Below are positions 59,069-64,000 of a DNA stretch of 64,000 nt, piece by piece. The stretch comes from Pseudonocardia sediminis (lineage in GTDB: Bacteria > Actinomycetota > Actinomycetes > Mycobacteriales > Pseudonocardiaceae), in assembly GCF_004217185.1 (NCBI RefSeq), contig NZ_SHKL01000001.1:3966001-4030000 (forward strand). The letters run 5' to 3'. The position numbers were made by a program, and so were the translations under genes. Position 1 is the first letter of the stretch. The number at the start of each line of letters is the position of its first letter. The notes under the pieces are model-generated. The model ran no database searches. It was not told the DNA's origin and saw nothing but the letters and a program-made list of their open reading frames with translations.

Positions 59069-60169
59069 TCAGGCCCGGAGCGCCGCGCCGGGCACGACGG
59101 CCTGACGCGGCGCCGCGCCGCGAGCACCGGCGGCGGCGAAGGCCTCGGCCATCGCGTCGAGCGGGTGGGCGCCGTCGACCAGCTCGTGGAACGGGAACCC
59201 ACCGTGCCGCGCGGCCAGGAACTCGACGGCCGTCCGCAGGTGGTGGGGCGCGTAGTTGTGGACGCCGACGACCGTCAGCAGCCCGCGCACCACCCGTTCC
59301 GGGTCGATCTGCAGGCCCGGCCCGGGCGAGACGGACCCGGCGAGCACCGCGACCCCGCCGACGTCGAGCCCGTCGACACAGGCCGCGACCGCCGCGGGAG
59401 CGCCGGAGAGCTCCAGCGCCACGTCGTGGGCCGCGCGCGCCGGCGTGCTCGTGACGGCTGCCGCACCGAACCGCAGGGCGAGCTCACGGCGCGCCGGGTC
59501 CGGGTCCGAGACCACCACCTCGGCACCCCGGCTCGCCGCCATCGCCGCCGCCGTGACGCCCAGCATCCCGGCGCCGGTCACGAGCACCCGGGTGCCCTCG
59601 CCGACCGGGCCCGCCGCGTCCAGCACCGCGGCCACCGTCGCCGTCGCGCACCCCGCCGGGGCCGCCACGACGTCCGGCACCTCGTCGGGCACCCGGACGA
59701 CGGAGGTTCCCGCGGGCAGCAGGCAGTGGGTGGCGAAGCCCCCGGTGGGCGGACGCTGCGGATCGAGCCGCTCGTGGCCGAACTTCCGCAGCTCGAGGCA
59801 CTTCTGCGGGATTCCGCTCCGGCAGCGCCGGCACGCCCCGCAGGACGCCGCGACCGACCACACGACCCGGTCCCCCACCCGCACCGGGGCCCCGTCGACG
59901 CGGGCCGGGGCGGCGCCGGGCCCGACCGCGACCACGCGGCCGACCTGCTCGTGCCCCAGGACGCCCGGCGCCGGCGACGTCCGGTGGCCGAGCACGGTGT
60001 GCACGTCGCTGCCGCACACCGTCGCCATGTCGACCCGGACCAGCACCTCACCCGGTCCGGGCTCGGCCGGCATCGACGCCTCGACGAGCCGGAACGGGAG
60101 CCCGACCCCGTCCCAGCAGGCGTAGCGCACGTCGACGGAGACCTGGTTCGTGGCGTCGAGGACGGTCAT
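59069..60169 (-). CDS. Zinc-dependent alcohol dehydrogenase, HpnZ type
   Basis: The 366-residue MDR enzyme has catalytic zinc ligands in VDMATVCGSDVHTVLGHRTS and LGHEQVGRVVAVG, the structural zinc set SCGACRRCRSGIPQKC and the nucleotide site VTGAGMLGVTAAAMAASRGA. The stretch GIPQKCLELRKFGHERLDPQ with TGGFATHCLLPAG is typical of the putative phosphonate-catabolism dehydrogenase HpnZ. It converges on gntR with a 7-base gap and carries its own operator copy at 60208. It may oxidise or reduce a hydroxy- or aldehyde-phosphonate intermediate. Confidence 0.87.
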   Translation of the reverse strand: MTVLDATNQVSVDVRYACWDGVGLPFRLVEASMPAEPGPGEVLVRVDMATVCGSDVHTVLGHRTSPAPGVLGHEQVGRVVAVGPGAAPARVDGAPVRVGDRVVWSVAASCGACRRCRSGIPQKCLELRKFGHERLDPQRPPTGGFATHCLLPAGTSVVRVPDEVPDVVAAPAGCATATVAAVLDAAGPVGEGTRVLVTGAGMLGVTAAAMAASRGAEVVVSDPDPARRELALRFGAAAVTSTPARAAHDVALELSGAPAAVAACVDGLDVGGVAVLAGSVSPGPGLQIDPERVVRGLLTVVGVHNYAPHHLRTAVEFLAARHGGFPFHELVDGAHPLDAMAEAFAAAGARGAAPRQAVVPGAALRA

Positions 60170-60207
60170 GATCCCTACGCTTGCACGGCCGGGCGACCGG
60201 GGGCAAC

Positions 60208-60225
60208 AACTTGTATCTACGAGTT
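60208..60225. promoter_or_regulatory. GntR operator upstream of the HpnZ-type gene
   Basis: AACTTGTATCTACGAGTT is an 18-bp near-perfect palindrome of the same ACTTGTA type as the sites at 58242 and 58309. It is 38 bases before the dehydrogenase ATG. Confidence 0.72.
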
Positions 60226-60243
60226 CGGGCGGCGGTATCGGGT

Positions 60244-61965
60244 TCAGCCCGCCTCGACGCCTCCCCCGGCGTAGAGCGACTCGATGGTCTCGGCGTACTT
60301 CTCGGTGATCGGACGTCGCTTGAGCTTCATCGTCGGCGTCAGCTCGTCCCCGCCGGGCACCCAGGGGTCGGTGACGATCGCGTAGCGGCGCACCTGCTCG
60401 ACCCGGGCGAGGCGACGGTTGCCCTCCCCCACCGCGCGGGCGATCTCGTCGGTGACGGACGGGTCGTCGGCATCGCGCCCGGCCGCGACCTCCGGGTCGA
60501 GGACGAGCAACGCGACGTTGTAGCTGCGGCCGTCGCCGATCACGCAGGCCTGCCCGATCAGCGGCGACCGGGACTTGACCGCCGCCTCCACCGCGGACGG
60601 GGAGATGTTCTTGCCCGCCGCGTTGATGATCAGTTCCTTCTTGCGGTCGACGATCCGCAGGTAGCCGTCCTCGACGACGCCGATGTCCCCGGTCCGCAGG
60701 AACCCGTCGGCACCGAGCACGGTGGCGGTCTCCTCGGGCTTGCCGCGGTAGCCGCGCATCACCGCGTCCGAGCGCATCAGGACCTCGCCGTCGTCGGCGA
60801 TCCGCAGCTCCACCCCCGGCAGCGGCGGGCCCGCCGTCCCGACGCGGATCGCCCCGGCCGGGTTGCACGTGCAGGCCGCGCAGTTCTCCGACATGCCGTA
60901 GATCTCGGCGAGCGGGATGCCCAGCGCCAGGAAGAACAGGGCCAGGTCCGGCGAGCTGGGCGCGGCGCCGATGTTCGCGGCGCGGGCCTCGTCGAGCCCG
61001 AGCGCGGCCCGCAGCGACGCCAGCACCGGCGCGGCCGCCGCCACCCGTCCGGCGAGGTCGTCGGGCACCGGGTCGCCGGCCTGCCCGAGCCGGGCGGCCT
61101 CGGTCGCGTCCGCGACCGCCGACTCGATCACCGTGCGCTCGGCGTCGGCGCGACCGGCGATCGAGGCCTCGGCGCCGGCCTTGAGCTTCTCCCAGATCCG
61201 GGGCACCGCGAAGAAGAAGTGCGGCCGGACCTCGCGCAGTGCTGCGCCGACCTGGCGCGGGTCGGCGCAGGTGGTGACCTCCAGGCCGTAGAGCACCGCG
61301 AGGTAGTAGGACGCGTCGCGTTCGGCGATGTGCGCCAGCGGGAGCCAGCAGATCACCCGGTCCCCCGCGCCGAGACCGACGTGCTCCCCGATCGACCGGT
61401 TCGCGCTGAGAAGGTTGCGGTGGGTCAGCTCGACACCCTTGGGCGGGCCGGTCGTCCCGGACGTGTAGATGATCGTCAGCAGGTCCTCGGCGGTGACGTC
61501 CGCGGCCCGCTCGACCGGGTCGGCGGCCAGCAGGTCGTCCCAGCCAGGCGTCGGGTCGGCGGCGGGCCCGTCGAGCACGACCACCCGCACGTCGTTCCCG
61601 GCCGCGGCGGCGGCCTCCACCGCGGGCAGGTAGCTCTGCTGCGTGATCAGCACCGACGCGCCGGAGTCGCGCAGCACGTAGTCGATCTGCTCCGGCGAGG
61701 ACGTGTTGTAGATCGACACCGTGGCCGCGCCGAGCAGCACCGCGCCCAGGTCGGCGACGTGGAACTCCGGGCGGTTGTCCAGCAGCAGCGCCACCACCGA
61801 GCCGTGGCCGACGCCGAGGCCGGCGAGCCCGCCCGCGGCCCGGCGGGCCAGGCCGTCCAGCTCGCTCCAGGTCCAGCGGACCGCGTCGTCCCGGGTGCGC
61901 ACGGCGAGGGCGTCACCGCGCTCGGCGACGGTGTGGCGCAGCGCGTCCAGCAGGGTCTCGGTCAT
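60244..61965 (-). CDS. Long-chain fatty-acid--CoA ligase (FadD-like)
   Basis: The 573-residue AMP-forming enzyme starts at ATG 61965, with GGAG before it. It contains the P-loop TIIYTSGTTGPPKGVELTHR, the A5 region IYGMSENCAACTCNP, RTGDIGVVEDGYLRIVDRKK and the C-terminal lysine region GGDELTPTMKLKRRPITEKY. The family is the plant/actinobacterial FadD15-like type (LPLAHIAERDASYYLAVLYG). It activates fatty acids as CoA thioesters. It lies beyond the operator of the dehydrogenase gene and is probably not part of the phosphonate set. Confidence 0.9.
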   Translation of the reverse strand: MTETLLDALRHTVAERGDALAVRTRDDAVRWTWSELDGLARRAAGGLAGLGVGHGSVVALLLDNRPEFHVADLGAVLLGAATVSIYNTSSPEQIDYVLRDSGASVLITQQSYLPAVEAAAAAGNDVRVVVLDGPAADPTPGWDDLLAADPVERAADVTAEDLLTIIYTSGTTGPPKGVELTHRNLLSANRSIGEHVGLGAGDRVICWLPLAHIAERDASYYLAVLYGLEVTTCADPRQVGAALREVRPHFFFAVPRIWEKLKAGAEASIAGRADAERTVIESAVADATEAARLGQAGDPVPDDLAGRVAAAAPVLASLRAALGLDEARAANIGAAPSSPDLALFFLALGIPLAEIYGMSENCAACTCNPAGAIRVGTAGPPLPGVELRIADDGEVLMRSDAVMRGYRGKPEETATVLGADGFLRTGDIGVVEDGYLRIVDRKKELIINAAGKNISPSAVEAAVKSRSPLIGQACVIGDGRSYNVALLVLDPEVAAGRDADDPSVTDEIARAVGEGNRRLARVEQVRRYAIVTDPWVPGGDELTPTMKLKRRPITEKYAETIESLYAGGGVEAG

Positions 61966-62068
61966 CGGCTCCACGTCCTTCGGTGCGGTCGTCGCGGGAC
62001 CGACCCTGGCAGGAACGATCATCGCCGGGCAACGCCGTGAGGTGCCACGCACGGCACGCCCGGGCCAT

Positions 62069-62445
62069 TCAGTCCCGCAGGTGCCGCAGGTAGCGGTCCG
62101 GTCCGTCGAGGAACGACCGCCAGTGCCGGACGACCTCCAGCTCCTCCCACTCCATCGCGCGGAACCCGTGGAGGAGAACGACAGAGCCGCCTCCGGCTCG
62201 TCGAGCAGCCACACCCCGGCCGACCAGTGCCTGCCCTGCGCGCCGCTCAGCGAGTTCTCCCACGCCGTGGCGATCGCCTCGACCAGCGTGGACTTGCCCG
62301 CCCCGTTCTCGCCCACCAGCACCGTCACCGGGGTGGTGAACCGCAGACCCTCGGCCCGCATCCGGGCCACCGGGGGCAGCGACCAGTACCAGGCCGACTC
62401 GTCGACGCGGTACGGCTGCACCAGGACCTCGTCGAGCGGAGCCAC
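62069..62445 (-). pseudogene. AAA-family ATPase remnant (two internal deletions)
   Basis: From GTG 62445 the frame encodes a normal N-terminus and Walker A (VAPLDEVLVQPYRVDESAWY, TVLVGENGAGKSTLVEAIAT). It then jumps after ENSLSGAQGRHW directly to the Walker B segment GVWLLDEPEAALSF. A second jump into another frame gives the family C-terminus (MEWEELEVVRHWRSFLDGPD, RYLRHLRD) ending at 62069. About 125 codons remain of an expected 240-260. The signature region and the His switch (THSP) are missing. The protein would be inactive. Confidence 0.8.
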
Positions 62446-62557
62446 GGACGCGACGCTACCGACCCGATCCGGTCGTCCCCCGGCCCGGCTCTTGACCATG
62501 CCGCAGCGGCACGGTGTGGGGTGGCCCCACCGACCCCGTGACGAGAGGACGTCTCCG

Positions 62558-62749
62558 ATGGCCACCACGTTCGAGCACAAGCTCATGAAGTACGACCAGA
62601 AGTGGAAGGGGTTCGACTACGGCGCGATCGAGCGCGACCTCGTCGACCTCGGCGCCGAGGGCTGGGAGGTCGTCAGCACGATCGTCCCGAGCATGGGGTC
62701 CGGGCACACCACCGAGATCGCCGTCCTGCTCAAGAGGACCCTGGCCTGA
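62558..62749 (+). CDS. DUF4177-like small protein
   Basis: The 63-residue product MATTFEHKLMKYDQKWKGFD/YGAIERDLVDLGAEGWEVVS/TIVPSMGSGHTTEIAVLLKR has the DUF4177 pattern: a beta strand, a helix ending LGAEGWEVV and two more strands. The role is unknown; the domain occurs alone in many bacteria. ATG 62558 follows a weak AGAGGA site. It lies opposite the AAA remnant in a divergent arrangement. Confidence 0.8.
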   Translation: MATTFEHKLMKYDQKWKGFDYGAIERDLVDLGAEGWEVVSTIVPSMGSGHTTEIAVLLKRTLA

Positions 62750-62946
62750 GCGCGGCCGGGCCGGTGTCACCGCGCGCGGCCCGGGTATCCGCGGCGACGA
62801 GACGGTCGGGACCCTCGCACCCGGACATGCTGACCGGGCCGCACGCCCGCCCGGCCATCGAGCGGGCGCTCGCCCTCGGCCGGTCCACGCGGCGGGCCGG
62901 CGCCGCGTCGCACGGGCGGGGTGCCCGGCGCCTAGGCTGAGCGGAC

Positions 62947-64000
62947 ATGGTCACGTCGAGAGCTGCCGGACGGGCGTGGTCCGCCGCCGTCGACGCGGGA
63001 GCGGTCCTCGCGGTGGCCGCCACGGCGCACCAGGTCGTCAACCTGCGGGCGCTGCGCACGCCGTCGCCGCGGCCGCCGGACGTCGGTGAGCCGGTGTCGG
63101 TGCTGGTCCCGGCCCGCGACGAGGCCCACCGCATCGGCCCGACCGTCCGGTCGCTGCTCGCCCAGGTCGGCGTCGCCGACCTGGAGATCCTGGTGCTCGA
63201 CGACGGCTCCACCGACGGCACGGCCGACGTCGTGCGCGCGGCCACCGGCGACGACGACCGGGTGCGGGTCCACACCGGGACACCGCCGCCGGGCGGGTGG
63301 CTGGGCAAGCCGCACGCCTGCGCGCAGCTCGCCGCCCTCGCCCGGGGCCGGGTGCTGGTGCTCGTCGACGCCGACGTCGTGCTCGCCCCGCACGCCGTCG
63401 CAGCGGCGGTGGCCCTGCTGCGCGCCCCGGACCGGCCGCTCGACCTGCTCTGCCCGTGGCCGCGGCAGCTCGCCGACGGTGTCGCCCCGCGGCTGCTGCA
63501 GCCGTTGCAGGTCTGGTCCTGGACCTCGCTGCTGCCGCTGCGCCGGGCCGAACGGTCGCACCGGCCGAGCTTCGCCGCGGCGAACGGGCAGTTCCTGCTC
63601 GTCGACGCGGCGGCGCTGGCCCGGGCCGGGGGGTTCGGAGCCGTCGCGGGCGAGGTGCTCGACGACATCGGGCTCGCCCGGGCCGTGATGGCCTCCGGTG
63701 GCCACGCCGGGGTCGCCGACGGCTCGACGGTCGCGTCCTGCCGGATGTACGAGGGATGGACCGACCTGAGCGCGGGCTACCGCAAGTCCCTGTGGTCGGC
63801 GTTCGGCACCACGCCGCGAGCCGCCGCGGTGGCGGCGGCCCTGGCGCTGGTCTACCTCGTGCCGCCGCTGGCCGCTCTGGGTGGGTCGCGGGCCGGGCTG
63901 GCGGGCTACGCCGCGGCCGTCGCCGGGCGGGCCCTGGCCGCGCGACGCACGGGTGGCCGGGTGTGGCCGGACGCGCTGGCCCACCCGCTGTCGGTGGCGG
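62947..64000 (+). CDS. Family 2 glycosyltransferase (3' end outside window)
   Basis: At least 351 residues begin at ATG 62947. After one N-terminal hydrophobic segment comes the GT2 nucleotide-sugar domain (VSVLVPARDEAHRIGPTVRS, LEILVLDDGSTDGTADVVRA, LVLVDADVVLAPHAVAAAVA with the D-x-D motif). Acceptor-side motifs WLGKPHACAQLA and EVLDDIGLARAVMASGGHAG follow, then further hydrophobic segments. The order resembles carotenoid/hopanoid-associated glycosyltransferases such as CrtQ and HpnB. No partner genes are visible in the 200 bases upstream. Confidence 0.85.
   Translation, partial: MVTSRAAGRAWSAAVDAGAVLAVAATAHQVVNLRALRTPSPRPPDVGEPVSVLVPARDEAHRIGPTVRSLLAQVGVADLEILVLDDGSTDGTADVVRAATGDDDRVRVHTGTPPPGGWLGKPHACAQLAALARGRVLVLVDADVVLAPHAVAAAVALLRAPDRPLDLLCPWPRQLADGVAPRLLQPLQVWSWTSLLPLRRAERSHRPSFAAANGQFLLVDAAALARAGGFGAVAGEVLDDIGLARAVMASGGHAGVADGSTVASCRMYEGWTDLSAGYRKSLWSAFGTTPRAAAVAAALALVYLVPPLAALGGSRAGLAGYAAAVAGRALAARRTGGRVWPDALAHPLSVA

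Noticed and set aside
1..64000. tRNA, rRNA, transposase, integrase or attachment sites
   Set aside because: None could be recognised by eye on either strand. Small RNAs without conserved sequence cannot be excluded.

Overview
The window is very GC-rich DNA from a filamentous-type actinobacterium. The codon use, the many GTG starts, the GTGA/ATGA start-stop overlaps, a Cheo-type LexA box, a DtxR/IdeR-type iron box, a DUF6292-like protein and an NDMA-dependent alcohol dehydrogenase suggest Pseudonocardiaceae, perhaps Pseudonocardia. That placement is inference from gene content. No rRNA, tRNA, CRISPR array, insertion sequence or phage module was seen, so this looks like chromosomal accessory and metabolic DNA.

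Layout. Bases 1-4930: the 3' part of an FAD/Fe-S D-lactate-type dehydrogenase, a collapsed glutamate decarboxylase remnant, an 8-bp tandem repeat array, an SOS-box-controlled DUF222/HNH nuclease and a P-loop protein. Bases 4960-6750: a HEAT protein and a MerR-HEAT fusion behind a MerR-type operator. Bases 6750-10300: a MarR regulator and a quinone/electrophile detoxification set resembling Bacillus mhq (two VOC proteins, hydrolase, GNAT, TPR) tied together by one repeated palindrome. Bases 10290-12010: M20 peptidase and RraA-like protein. Bases 12060-16545: a cobalt uptake operon (cbtB, cbtA and three envelope proteins) with a likely cobalamin riboswitch, plus a histidine-phosphatase-like protein. 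Bases 16800-21570: STAS protein, DUF6292-like protein, TerC, two LLM flavin oxidoreductases and a small membrane protein behind two 19-bp direct repeats. Bases 21600-29900: Tat-exported cholesterol-oxidase-like GMC enzyme, a two-component system, two unknown coupled proteins, an iron-regulated binding lipoprotein, TetR, EEP-family protein and a further LLM enzyme.

Bases 30026-37004: a fatty-acyl tailoring cassette (membrane desaturase, ACP, CFA-type methyltransferase, P450, FAAL). A deletion has fused its FAAL to the middle of a sugar ABC permease, and a second P450 follows. Bases 37008-45450: a P-type ATPase, and an alcohol-oxidation locus (ADH, MoxR, VWA) whose AcoR/MimR-like activator has lost its helix-turn-helix frame through a 29-bp tandem duplication. 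Bases 45451-50430: SNF2-like helicase, S1P-lyase-like PLP enzyme and MFS transporter. Bases 50697-53877: an operon of unknown function (acyl-CoA-dehydrogenase-like protein, cytosolic PhnD-like protein, TusA-like/diiron fusion) behind a 12-bp-stem leader structure. Bases 53886-60225: an aminophosphonate uptake and degradation regulon (phosphonatase-like HAD, PhnE, PhnC, PhnD-like lipoprotein, HpnW-type FAD enzyme, GntR, HpnZ-type dehydrogenase) unified by an ACTTGTA-type operator. Bases 60244-64000: acyl-CoA synthetase, a decayed AAA ATPase, a DUF4177 protein and the start of a glycosyltransferase.

Four genes in the window are broken by internal deletion or short tandem duplication rather than by insertion of mobile DNA. 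The strongest leads are the TusA-diiron operon, the desaturase/ACP/FAAL cassette with its deletion junction, the three-site aminophosphonate regulon and the cobalamin-type leader of cbtB.
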